Both the position numbers and the translations under genes were made by a program. From Cercis canadensis (taxonomy: Eukaryota > Streptophyta > Magnoliopsida > Fabales > Fabaceae): 64,000 nucleotides of DNA. Location of the stretch: positions 632,226-696,225 of the forward strand of contig QAOA01003736.1 in NCBI GenBank assembly GCA_003255065.1, written 5' to 3'. Every line of letters starts with the position of its first letter. Position 1 is the stretch's first letter. The notes beneath the pieces are model-generated. The model was not told the DNA's origin and did not search any database. It worked only from the letters and a program-made list of their open reading frames with translations. Of this stretch, positions 10,451 through 21,874 are shown piece by piece.

Positions 10451-13056
10451 TTTAAAAATTAAGTGTCTAAGTACACATCAACATATATAAAAAATTTTAG
10501 TTTTTGATATGTGATAGTGAAATATCTAGTGTGGAAATGTGAAGATCCCAAATAACCCACATGGAATCTTCGTTAAATATTTATTTTTATCAGTAGGTGT
10601 ATTATCCTGTAGAAACAATATGTGGGAGGCACTAAGATATTAATATTTGTGAAAGATATAATTAATATATTATTTGGGGTGTAAAGCTAAGGTAGAGGTC
10701 GCTTTCTGTGTACGCAGGGTTTGAGTGGACGGCAGAAAACCCAGAAAGAAGAAAACGTGGGGCCTTAGGCATCGCCATCTTTACCATTCGCTGCAAATCC
10801 TTACTTGTAACATGGCAATTGAAAATGACGGTGCTCTAATACAAGGACGGTGGTGAGTGGTGACTAAAGCTTAGATCGAGGAGGCTGTGTTGAATGAATT
10901 TGAGATATGCGTATGTTAATGTTATATAGAAAGTTTCAGAAAAGATAAATGACTCATGCTTTGCTTTGCTTTACCACATGTTGATGGACAAAATTTTATC
11001 GTCCTCAAGTATTAAATGGTGAAACATTGGCATGAAATAAGAGGTCCTTGTTAAATAGCCAAACTGAGAGAGACTGAGATTCTTTCAGTGATACTTTAGA
11101 AACGGCTTCACTAAATGAGTAGTAGAATAAATACATGTCAAAAGTTTCAGTGATTGATAATTTGACTATTTTTGCGATTGTTATGGGAGGCAAGAGATAA
11201 GGGAGTAGCGGGAGGAAAACGATAAATGAATAAAGGAGAACCAAAATCGGTGCTTAGTGATGGAAAGTGTTTAAACTTAAAACAAGGATCCAAAAAAATA
11301 AAGCTAGTGTTGCTAAAATTTATTTGGTTAGGAGAAGATAGTTTTCTAAATAAGGCAATTCTATTGGTGCTCATCTTATTAGGGACGGTGATGCCCCTTT
11401 GTTTTATACAAAAAGGATAACTTAAGAAAAAGCAGAGATTCCAAACCAAAATGGAAGACTGAGGTTGCACACTGTATATGAAATTAGATGATGCTTTACA
11501 TTCCATGAAAAGCAAAACATGTTCTAGCTAGCGTTCATTTGGCACCATTTTATAGGTCCCTCTCCCGTTGATATAAATAAAGAAGTACCACATTTTTTTA
11601 TTATTTTAAGACTAGAATATGTCTTCCACCTCAACGAACTATAAAACCATAAAATTTATATGATCTTTAGACTGCTTTTTTATATTTATTTTTTTCATTT
11701 ATGCTTCAATACGTGATCTTGGGCTTCTAGGCCCAAATCCAAGTTGGGCTACTTTTGTAAATGATATGGGATTGAACCTTGGTAACCACTTAGCTTGTCG
11801 GCACAATGGCCATGGTCCAATGAAGACAGCCAATTTCACAATGGCCACGCTGGGCTATGCAGAAATACTCGTACCAATTCTCTTCTTCATTTTCATATGA
11901 TATCCAACTTAAAATTCAAGTAAAAGAAAGAAATCAACATGTTCACCACTTTGGGTACTTCAAAACGTCAAACATACAATTTGAAATTCCAAAGATTGCT
12001 ATCTCCATATCAGCAATCATAGAATTTCCACCAAATTCATATTTTTTTTTTTATTTTGGGATTTTGAGTGACTAAATTGTTAGTTTTTTTTGAATGAAAA
12101 TTTTAGTTTAAAGTCGTTTAGTGATAAAGAACTTAAGATAATTTGTCCAACTTGCGTGTAACTAAAAAAATTAAGTTCTTACTAAGTAAATGTTATGATG
12201 GAATTATCTAAGACAGTAAATTTTGGTGTGCATGTTGTAATTATTGTTTTTATTCATGTGAATATTTTCTCAACAATCATATGTTCAACTAAACAAAAAG
12301 ATATAAACTCCAACTAAGAAATTTAATTCCATTTACTTAATAACAAAAAATAAAAACATAATCATATCACACCTGCGGAGGAAAGAGGGCTGTGGGGATA
12401 GAAGCTATATATGTATTTAGTCATGAGAATGATTGTCAATTGATGGTACCAATTTAAAAATGGAAAAGGAAAAAATTAAATAAAGAAAAGAAAAAGAGTT
12501 GGCCCCCGGTGACGTGAGGCCAAATCCAATGAATTAAAAAAAAAAAAAAAAAAATCTCTTGGTAAAAGAACGTGCATGAGAAAGTGAGGAAAAAGGGGAA
12601 AATGAAAAACAAACAAGAAAAAATGGGGCATACCAAAATTATACAAACCTCCAAGTTCCAATAGAGATTGAATTTATAAAAATGAAAACATGAGGGTGGA
12701 GTGGAGCACATGATAATACATCCCCAAAGATAACTTCGGCTTACGACGGCGAAAGCACAAGTTATTGGATTCCTTGCATTAATATTTTGGACGACGACCA
12801 TACAGAGTTATGTTTTTTCCACACTGCTAACGCTATTTACTCCATATATCATTTTAGTATAATCAATACAACTTTAATTTTTAATAAATTTACTCAAACT
12901 ATTTTTTTTATGTAATTCAAATTCTACCTTCTCAATAAGTGTAATATATATATATTATCAAATGCATAGAATTAGATTTTATAGGTGTGGTATGCTAGAA
13001 TGAGATTCCAACTTAGAATCTCAATTTTTTAAAGAAATTGCTAGGCTAGTTGTGAA

Positions 13057-13286
13057 CTTGTGATTAGGGGTATAAGCTAAACCGGTCAAACCGAACTAGA
13101 CTAAGGGTATCGGTTCGGTTCTTAATTTTATTTTTTAAAAAATTAAGGGTTCAGTTCGGTTCTCGATTTCAATTAAAAAAAATCAAAAATAAATTAAGTA
13201 GGCTAAAACGACGTCGTTTTAGTTATTTTGAAGTGTTTTCTTTTTGAAATAGCTAAAAATGAACTGATTACACCCCTACTTGTGAT
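13057..13286. mobile_element. hAT-like MITE, 214 bp, with 8-bp target-site duplication
   Basis: The element runs 13065-13278, with CTTGTGAT directly repeated on both sides (13057-13064 and 13279-13286). The left end TAGGGGTATAA is the inverted match of the right end, TTACACCCCTA, with one mismatch. An 8-bp duplication and TAGGGGTG-type ends are hallmarks of the hAT superfamily. There is no coding sequence, so it is non-autonomous. Inside lie AACCGGTCAAACCGAAC and a perfect 20-bp palindrome (13203-13222). Confidence 0.8.
13203..13222. repeat. Perfect 20-bp palindrome CTAAAACGACGTCGTTTTAG
   Basis: The sequence equals its own reverse complement. It contains the ACGACGTCGT core seen in many plant interspersed repeats and lies inside the hAT-like MITE, so it is probably part of that element's internal structure. 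Its ACGT core could also bind bZIP factors, but nothing here shows that. Confidence 0.85.
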
Positions 13287-13924
13287 ATATGTGTTTGTGT
13301 AACCAATGTAACATAGTGTGACATTATTTAAAAAAAAATATTTTTCTTTTTTCACATATACAATATACACATATTTTATATATCCTATAAATTACATAAA
13401 TCCCTTATCACTAAACGACACCTAGTGACTTATTTTTTTATTTATTCTTCACCTTATAATTTAAATTAAAACCTACCCACTTAATATTTTTTTTTGAATG
13501 CCCAAATTTAACTTAATACAACAATCAAGAATCTTGGATGAATTATTTCTCATCACCTATTTATATCATCGGTCTTTATGATCACACTACCAAACATAAC
13601 CAAGTCTTCTGCTTTGAAAATGAATATTTTGGGAATGGGAAACAAGAAAGGAGAGATATACATTATCCACATTAATATTTGTTTCTTTTTGAAATAATCC
13701 CTAAATTGGTCTTCTCATAGTGCCATTTCCCCCTATCTCATTGTTATTATTTTGTGTAAAATGTGGATGGATATAAGACCATTACCACAAGGCAACTCAA
13801 GAGAAAATTATTGTTTCATTGGTTTGACCTCTTTTCTAGCAGCTAATCATGAGATTAAGGTTATTATGCAAAAAAAAACAAAAATACAAGACTCGGAGAA
13901 ATTTAACTAAACAAATATGTGTGG

Positions 13925-14457
13925 GTTATTATAGAGCTGGGTAACGGGCTGGCCCAATTCGTTTTGACCAAACTCAATTGGGCCACAAGCTAATTTGGGC
14001 TGGGCCAAATTGACAAAGTTCTATTCAAGCTAACAAATTGCTGGCTCAGCCTAACCTACATAGGCAACGGGTTTAAACGGGCCGACCCATTATTTTTTTT
14101 AAAAAAATTGTTAATTATTTTTATTTGTAATTAAGCTAAAATCTAACAAAAGTTTAAGTTTTTTTCTTTAGTAATTTTAGTTAAATGACTAATGAATCTA
14201 ATTGACCAAAACAAAATATGTATAAAGTAATAAATAAAATTAAAACAAAGAATCAAAAACGTACAAAAAAATGCATGTAAGTGTAAATTTAAAATAAAGA
14301 TGTATAAGTAACTAAAAAAATTATAATAGTACATACTTCAAATAATTTTTAAGTTACTTATACATCTTTATTTTAAAACCCAACCCTACTTTTTTTTTTG
14401 TGGCCAAAACGGGCAGCCCATCGGGTCTGGCCCATTTTACCAGGTCTAAGTTATTCT
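13925..14457. mobile_element. Second hAT-like non-autonomous element with internal hairpin
   Basis: The proposed element is 13933-14449, flanked by GTTATTAT (13925-13932) and GTTATTCT (14450-14457), an 8-bp duplication with one mismatch. The ends are imperfect inverted repeats rich in GGGCTGGCCCA-type words: the left begins AGAGCTGGGTAACGGG, and the right, read backwards, is TTAGACCTGGTAAAATGGG. A perfect 26-bp inverted repeat lies inside (14288-14313 against 14352-14377). No transposase was seen. The boundaries are less certain than for the 13065 element. Confidence 0.55.
14288..14377. repeat. 26-bp perfect inverted repeat (hairpin, 38-nt loop)
   Basis: The arm at 14288-14313 (TTTAAAATAAAGATGTATAA plus six more bases, GTAACT) is the exact reverse complement of 14352-14377. 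The AT-rich loop can extend the pairing imperfectly. It lies in the middle of the second hAT-like element and is best read as part of that element's foldback structure. Confidence 0.85.
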
Positions 14458-14983
14458 CCTTATTTTTTATTTAGTAGCTGCATTTTTATTAAAGAGTATC
14501 TTGTTTTATGAGTCTGTTACACTTTGTATAGGGATGTTGAACACATACTTGCCAATCTCTATCTATCTCGATTAATATATAGTTGAACTAGTTACTACTT
14601 TACTAGAGCACTAGGCTTATTAGTCCCTATGTAATTTGATAAATATGAAGTTCACCACCGACTAACAAGATTATTTTGTTGGATATATATTGCACCAGAT
14701 TTGTGATTTCTTGCATCAATATGACTCAATTTTTATACAACTCTAATAAGAAGGGTCAAAACTCAAAAGGGATTTTAACATTATTGAAGAAAAGAATAAA
14801 TGTTGTGATAGCATTAATTATAATATGCTTTATAAGGAACCTACTTACTGATAGCTTCATTACAATATTGGAAATTCCAAAGAACTTGTATTTAATAAAT
14901 AAGCTGCCAAAAGCAGAGAGACAAAATCCCTAAAAAATTTCAGAAAATAATTTATCTTCAAAAAAGCTGACGGCGTTTGCTTC

Positions 14984-14990
14984 TATATAA
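14984..14990 (+). promoter_or_regulatory. TATA box of the ARM-repeat gene
   Basis: TATATAA occurs about 255 bp before the ATG at 15245. This implies a 5' leader of roughly 220 nt, which is plausible for plants. The sequence between is A- and C-rich, leader-like and non-coding. Confidence 0.5.
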
Positions 14991-15244
14991 GGAAAGTTAA
15001 AGATTCATTCTTAGGAATCGATATATTTTTCCATATCCAACATACAACAAAGAGAAAAAAGCTGACCAAAAGAATTGGTGGTTGCTTGTAGCTGAAACAA
15101 CGGATTGGGATACCCACAAAAGCTTAACATTACCTCCTCAAGCAACCAATCCCATTGCTACAGCACAATTCCCAGTGCCTAACAAATAGGATTCAGACCT
15201 GGGACTGGGAGTGAGACAAAAACAAAAACACAGAGAGAGCTCCA

Positions 15245-16675
15245 ATGGAGAAAGAGGTAGTGGGAAACCTCTGGCATGGTGATAGAGAAGCCCAAATTCA
15301 AGCAGCTATGGAGCTTAGTAGATTAAGCAGTAAACAGAGGCACAAGTTAGCAGATAAAGGGGTTATTGTACCTCTGATTTCTATGCTTAATTCACAAGAT
15401 TATGAAGCCATTGAAGCTGCTCTCTCTGCTCTTCTCAGTCTTGCCTTTGGCAGTGAACGGTAATTATCCCATTTACCCTCAGTCAAATGTAAAATATTTC
15501 TATTTTAATTTCTGTTTAGTCTAATTTTTTAAAATTGCTTATAGCCCAAAAGACTTCCACTGCCAGAAGTTAGAGTATATAACAGAAAATTTGATTATCA
15601 ACACAAATTACAAGAAACAATAGAAACTCAACATTCTATAGGAGTGTTAAAAAAGTTTAAACTTTTGGGTACCCATGAGCTTTTTAATTAGTGGGACTAA
15701 GGAATATGTTCTTGGTCATAATGGTTGCCATTGGGTGCTAGTACATTCTATCGACCATCATGATCCTTTAACAAAAAGTAAGGTACAAATGACAAGGGAG
15801 AATATGTATTTCTTCTGTTGTAAGAATGTCTTGAAAAAGTTTGCTTAGCAGATTAGTAAAATCTTAAAGAAACTTTTAAACAATTCTGCAGAAACAAGAT
15901 TCGCATCATCAAATCTGAAGCCTTGCCAATGTTGTTGAATCTCCTTCAATGCCAAAACCAGGCACTGGTAGAATTGACAATAGCTGCCATGCTTACACTC
16001 TCTTCGTGCACGGCGAATAAGCTAGTAATTGCTTCATCTGGGGCTATTCAACTCTTGGTTGAATTTGTGAGTGGACAATATGCAAATAGCACTAGCATAC
16101 AATCCCAGCTTGACACCATAGCTACTCTCCACAACCTCTCAACCTGCCAAGAGATTATACCATTGATTGCATCTTCTGGTATTATACCTTCCTTGCTTGA
16201 CCTGATTCATAGCTCAGGAAAATCATGTGAGTTGGTTGAGAAAGCAGTGGGATTGCTTGAGAATATTGTCTCTTCATCAGAGAATGCACTTTGTGAGGCT
16301 GCTAGTATAGGTGGGGCGATTCGGATACTGGTTGAGACTATTGAAGATGGGTCTTTGCTTGGCAAAGAGCATGCAGTGGGGATACTACTTCTTATATGCC
16401 AGAGTTGTAGAGAGAAATACAGAGGATTGATCTTAAGAGAGGGAGTCATGCCTGGCCTGCTTCAACTTAGTGTGGATGGAACACGGAGGGCCAAAAACAT
16501 GGCTCGAGAATTGTTGCTGCTTCTCAGGGATGCCTCCAATTATAGCTCAACAAGTAAACAAATGAATCATGAGCTTATGGAACAGATCATGCAGGAAATT
16601 GATGCCGAAGGAGAGCAATTAGCTGGGGCTACATTGAGGTTGGTAGAGGAGATGATTGCAAAGCTCAATACATGA
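15245..16675 (+). CDS. ARM-repeat superfamily protein (U-box-less PUB-like)
   Basis: Two exons, 15245-15459 and 15892-16675, joined in phase 2; 999 nt, 332 aa. The protein is almost entirely armadillo-type helices: MELSRLSSKQRHKLADKGVI at the N-terminus, then EAALSALLSLAFGSERNKIRI, LVELTIAAMLTLSSCTANK, QLDTIATLHNLSTCQEI, ELVEKAVGLLENIVSSSENA, KEHAVGILLLICQSCREKYR and GTRRAKNMARELLLLLRD. No U-box is present before the repeats, so it is not an E3 ligase by itself. The closest match from memory is the Arabidopsis ARM protein At5g14510. Such proteins are scaffolds for protein interaction; the partner is unknown. The start is the first ATG and matches the start of relatives. The last 45 residues (from about 288) are a charged helix rather than an ARM repeat. 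Confidence 0.9.
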
Positions 16676-18069
16676 TGTTTTCAACAAACTAGTTTTCACC
16701 CTTTTTTCTTTTTATGATAGTGATGTTCTGGACAAGAACATTTCAGTTTAGGTAAGAATGATTTAGGAATATTCTGGTATGATTAGTACCATCTTGGCTA
16801 TAGAAATTGCCAATATTTCTCTGTACATAAGATTGATTTAGGCATATTCTGGTATGATAGAAATTTGACCTTGGTTTCACAGCCAACAACCAAAAAAAAA
16901 AAAACAAAATTGGCCGTGGTGATGTGGTTTATTTGTTATGCTGAATTTTTAAATTAGTTAATTCCTGATGTTTAGTTTCAAACCCTTGAAAATTAGAATC
17001 TGAAGGATGTATGTTATCTTTTGATATCCCCAGCATCTTGGAAATTCAGTTTTCATATCCTCAGCAACTGATTTATTACTCTTAAGCATATGGCTATTGC
17101 CAGCCAATGAAACTGAGACAATGTCTTTTACATACCATTGTTTTTTTTTTTTTTTTTTTTTTTTTTTTNNNNNNNNNNNNNTTTTTTTTTTTTTTTTTTT
17201 TTTTCTTTGGATCAGGATCCTTTAGAATGAGACATGCACCTAAGAGTCATTTAAGTTGGTTTATGAAGTTGAGCATTTAACATCTTTTTTTCATTGTTAA
17301 TGCCATAACAAACATCTTATACATTGTTTTCACCCGTCTGGAACTAGCTCTCTTCATATCTCATCTGCAAGGACAAGCGCACCCAAATAAATCTGCAGAA
17401 TTTTTTCATTGAATTCACTTGAATTTCTTTGGATCGAATGATCGAGCTCATTAGAGTGAGCTGAATTGTAGGAGTGAGAGAGTTAATACATAAAACAGAT
17501 AAATATATTCGTGGATCAAGTAGCAGTAGACATTGCCTTACCTTAAAAAAAATGAAAAGTTTAACTCTATAAAATTTATAATAACAAATCAACTTTAGTT
17601 CTGTCCTATGAAATCGTTGAGCTTAATACCCGACTTAGACAATAAACCAGACCAATATACAGCAGAGTGATCCAAATAATATTTTTGAGCCCTGTTTCAT
17701 CCGGGGGCGCATATTCTTGAATGAATAGATGTGATTAACTCAAAAGCTAGACAGAAAACTTAAGTTTAATCATCACAATGAACTTAGAATTTACCCGTTA
17801 ACCTGAACAAGCAATTACAGCATAATCAAACGTTCACAGCATACACAATCATAACTATGATGAAAACAACAAAGGACAGATAAAGTTTTCATCGCTGCAT
17901 CCGTTGCTAGACTTTTTAGAATCCTTCCAACCAAGATATGGAAGTTTATACCTATCACTTACAAAGAAGTGGTTCGGAGGATTATTTCTCGACATCATTA
18001 TATCTCCCTACCAAAAATTAAGGGCTATAAACCAACAGGCACCATAAAACTTACGACTTAGAGCATATT
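16676..18069. other. Convergent intergenic region with an assembly gap
   Basis: It holds the 3' flanks of the ARM gene (+) and of the sucrase/ferredoxin-like gene (-). A poly-T run of more than 50 bp is interrupted by 13 Ns at 17169-17181; its true length is unknown. The partly repeated sentence-like motif TTTAGGAATATTCTGGTATGATT / TTTAGGCATATTCTGGTATGAT (about 16760 and 16838) is a short duplication. No gene was recognised. Confidence 0.55.
17141..17205. other. Poly-T tract with a 13-N gap
   Basis: T-only sequence on both sides of 13 unknown bases. This is a typical failure of assembly in a homopolymer, and the length given is not reliable. Confidence 0.9.
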
Positions 18070-21000
18070 TCAGCCTGACCTTCTGTAAAATTTGTAAGCA
18101 ACAGAAACAGCCGCAACAGCTCCACACACGGCAACCCCTGTAAGAATATCACGCTCATTCAGTGTGACAGACCAAGGCCAACTTAATTTGTACCCCTGCT
18201 TTTTATTGCCTTCAGCAGTTTCAGCAATTCCATTGCTTTGCTCAAAACTTGCACTTTTGCAACAAGAAACCCCATTAACACCCTGGCAACAACCCCCCAC
18301 ATTTTCATTGTTGCTCAGGTTGTCACTTGCTAGATGATTCTTCCGAGTCTTGCTGGTATCCACTCCATTAGGAAGTTTCTGGGCATCTGTTCCCTTACCT
18401 TCCTCACCAGATGGCCCCATTTGGCCCCTGCATCAATTGAATATGATCCTTAATTAGTTAATTTTTATACTAAAAGGTACTTAGAATAAGCACAGGTAAT
18501 TCCTTTGGACAAAATCATATCGGAGAAAGGAACCAAACTGTAGGGCACCATTTTCAGATATGAAGACCTAAGACATATAACAAAGACCACATTGTACTAC
18601 ATTTTACCTGCCTCCAAGTTTATTTATTAGCAGGGCTGTATTGCAATCAGATTCTAGTTACTGTCCACAAATGAAGCAATCTGGATATATCATTACATAA
18701 ATGTATACTTATTTAAATAAGGACCCCTATTTAGATAGAGACAAGGCTCATGATTAACTATGCTTGTAGTACCTTTTTATAAAGCAAGAGAATAGATGTG
18801 TAATTTCTAAGAAAAGAACAACTTCAATAATTAACCATAATCCTTTGTTTTAATGAATAGCATGACCAATCATAACTGCAATTAACAAAAGGGAAAAGAA
18901 ACAAGATTCCTAACTGATAAATTAGCACAAAACGAATTAACTAGGCCAAATCTTACTCCTCCCCTGCACTCTATTCAGGACCATATTGAAACACTTTCAA
19001 TCGTATTTGGAATGAATTCAATAACACAGCTCATTCCCAAAAATAATATCCAGTTTTGCTTATAACATTCATAGTAATAAATTAAACTGATTTTCTCCAT
19101 TGTTGCCAATGGATTGTTCAATTCAACTAAACTTTCCAAGTTGATTTAATGTTAAGTCATAAAAAATACAATAAAGAATGAGCAAGAAGCGTTAACAAAT
19201 TTGTCATTTGAAATGTACTCATCACTTAACACTTCTAATTTTATAAATCGGACATTTGACCTATTTGGTAAAGATTTCAACTATTTTAAAATTTAATAGA
19301 TTTTCAATCATTTTTTCTGAATTCAAGAAGTATCAAGTATTCTGGGCACACGAGACAACCACATGGCCGCCAAGTTAATGGATATCCAGATGGCTTGATG
19401 AATATGCATAAGTGCAGAGTATTCATTTTGAAGTTCATGCAAATCCATGTTACAATTGATTCCAAATGAAAAAAATGAGAGGCCACAATGAAAAAGGATC
19501 TTAGTTCAATAGTTCTTACTACACACATTCTTTCCTTTCTGTTTATGATTGTCTTCCCCTTAGGGAGCTAAAGTATTTCAATAATGAATCATACTGATGC
19601 AGGACCAACACCTAGAGAGAGTAGGAGAGAAACGCCTAGAGAGAGGAAAGAGGAGAGAGAAATAAGCACAATCCACTCAACAATTAAATAATAATTCCAA
19701 AGCTAAGAACTAAAGTACACAATAATAATCCTTCCATAGGAAATCTGATTAATCCTTCTTCCACAAATATAGAAACCCAAACTTGATTCTCAAGTAATTG
19801 TATTTTTACTAGAAATACTAATATATTAGAAAATCCACTACGTTACAAGTTACTAGTTAATTCCCTAGTTAGGTAAGTCACTAGGTGTGGTCTAGTGGTG
19901 AGGGGTTTGGGTAGTCTTCAGGAGGTCAGGGGTTCGAACCTCCTTGCTGTCATGTACCAATAAAAAATTCCCTAGTTAGGTTAAAAATACAAGATTGTTA
20001 AATTGCTCCTATTTCATATTCCATAACATACAACTAAAATTCTTTTAAAACATTTTTTCCGTAGAAGTTCTTTTGAATTATTGTTTTTCCAAAATCGAAG
20101 ACAGCTCATTTTCTGCACAGCGCATCTAAGTGTTACAAACAAAATGAAGACTTGGTATTATGTTTTAGTACTCACGAGGGGGATGATTTGGTCACCAACA
20201 TTTTAAAACACACACTAAACTCCCCTCTGGATATTAGAGGGTGATCACCTTGATCAATCTATTCCAAGGATTCAATATTCAGGAATCAACACCTCAATGG
20301 TAGTATATTTTCAGTCTACAAACAAACTAATATATCCTTTAAACGAACATTTAATTAAAAGATATAAAATGCAGAATTGCAAAGACACTAACCTCCAAAG
20401 TCGTTGTATGACCTCTCCCTGTGCAATATGTTGATCCAACAATTCAGGCACATCATTGGGAGTAACATAGCCATACCTGTAATCAATTATTTCGTGCTAC
20501 AAGTAAGACCAGCTATATTGAAATTTGTTCAAAATTCAAAGTTACCATCGAGCTATAACTGAGAGCTTACCAGTGACCCATAATTTTTCCATCTGGTCCT
20601 GGACTGTATATGATCAAATTCCCAGAATACTTGTGCCCACCAACGTGAGAACAAGCTCTAACAAATATCTGATCCTTCAGCCCTCGGAGTTCAATTTCCT
20701 CATTAAGCTTCTCAATAAGAACTGGTCCACAAACACCACATCTCACATCACGGCTTCCATGAGCACATACAAACACATATGAACCACTCAACACATCTTG
20801 CAATCCAGCAGCCCATGGTTTACCATTCACCATAACATCCTCAACGAAGCTATCAATGTTCGACTCGTTCAAACCCCTTTCAATGATTAAAAAAAATAAG
20901 TCTCAGAGACAACAAAACATGCTCATGATACAAAATCCTAAACCTCTGGTTCAGCATGCAGACAAAATTTAACACAGACCTTACTTCAACTAATACCTAG

Positions 21001-21874
21001 TTTCACTATGTTAAGAATTCCAACTACAGAGAAAGAAATAACATCCTCAAAAAAATTGTAGAACCTCATAACCTGTTAAGAAACTCATAATCTTACTCAG
21101 TTATGATAGTCAAGCATCTACACCTTATCAGAATAAAGAAAACCAAGTCATTTTGTCGCATTCAATTCCCAGGGTCTTATGATACACACTCTAACTTCCT
21201 AACATACAATATTTTGATACTTGAGATAGTTGAACTCAGATCAGCTAAATTTCAACTCAGGCTTAGCATATGAAATTCCATCCTAAGCTATATACTATAT
21301 TATATAAAAATCATGTCTAGGTTCAGTTTTCTAATCAAATTGGAGGAATGACCAAGTAGTTACTGATGACTTCCAAAAAGCTACTATAATAATGACTAAC
21401 ACCATAACATATTCAAGCGGTTTCACCTGTATTTGATCATTTCCGGGAATAGCAACACATCTCCATCCGAGAACTCAGTCCCTTCCCTAGCCTCACATAT
21501 CGTAATTTTAGTCTGCAAAATAAAATCAAAATTTGACTTCCACCATCCAAAAATAACTCAAATACGACCATCAGATCGAAGCAAAATCGCAATCAAGTAA
21601 ACTATTGACCGAATCAACTTCATATGACTCTACCAACCTTGATGGTGATATCGTTTTTGCGAGCTTTCACAGTAGTTGCAAGCTGCTTGGGGAACGGATC
21701 GGAGTCGGAGGCCTCCACGCGTGGAGGCCAAGCCTCGTGGTTCTTGTAGCAGACGAACACGTGACGATCGTAAGCATCAACAGTGCCGGCGAGATTCTCT
21801 TTGTACATCTCCGGCCTGCTGAATCCGTGCTTCTCGTCGTCGGCGGGAACTGTGGAAAAGTTCTCAGAAGCCAT
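18070..21874 (-). CDS. Sucrase/ferredoxin-like family protein (Apd1/Aim32-type thioredoxin-like [2Fe-2S] protein)
   Basis: Five exons, minus strand: 21874-21638, 21512-21427, 20876-20571, 20476-20393 and 18427-18070. Together they give 1071 nt and 356 aa, all in phase. The N-terminal half contains DRHVFVCYKNHEAWPPRVE and FPEMIKYRGLNESNIDSFV. The thioredoxin-like ferredoxin half has C145-X8-C154 (CAHGSRDVRC) followed by GVCGP, and H185-X3-H189 in ACSHVGGHKYSGNLIIY. This is the Cys2His2 ligand pattern described for the [2Fe-2S] cluster of yeast Apd1. The C-terminus ends in ILTGVAVCGAVAAVSVAYKF, a single hydrophobic segment followed by YRRSG, which suggests a tail anchor. The family name 'sucrase-like' is historical; a redox or iron-sulfur role is more likely. 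ATG 21874 gives the homologue-like MASENFS start. The last intron (18428-20392) carries a SINE. Confidence 0.92.
19859..19981 (+). mobile_element. Short tRNA-derived SINE with 16-bp target-site duplication
   Basis: The body 19875-19965 (91 bp) is flanked by the perfect repeat AATTCCCTAGTTAGGT (19859-19874 and 19966-19981). An A-box-like TGGTCTAGTGGTGAG is followed about 40 bp later by a B box, GGTTCGAACC (19931-19940). The 3' end is CCAATAAAAA. This is a complete, little-decayed pol-III-type retroposon in the last intron of the sucrase/ferredoxin-like gene, which is on the other strand. It is very short for a plant SINE. Confidence 0.82.

Larger units (their letters stand above)
9202..15244. 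other. Gene-poor interval between the epimerase and ARM genes
   Basis: The first few hundred bases (to about 9680) are the 5' leader and promoter side of the epimerase gene. The rest is AT-rich, without reading frames resembling known proteins; the longest minus-strand frame (about 11147-11515) is not recognisable. It contains a decayed SINE (10366-10450), two hAT-like non-autonomous elements (13065-13278 and 13933-14449), an A-tract near 12536-12554 and the promoter of the ARM gene at the right end. Confidence 0.6.

Noticed and set aside
11147..11515. 122-aa minus-strand reading frame in intergenic DNA
   Set aside because: I recognise no domain, the opposite strand has equally long frames, and there is no supporting gene context.
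12454..12801. 115-aa minus-strand reading frame
   Set aside because: The product is a run of Phe/Leu/Ser produced by A-rich plus-strand sequence and includes the 12536-12554 A tract. It has no family features.
19880..19960. Possible functional tRNA gene (A and B box)
   Set aside because: The cloverleaf stems do not form, and the segment is bounded by a 16-bp target duplication with an A tail, so a SINE explains it better.
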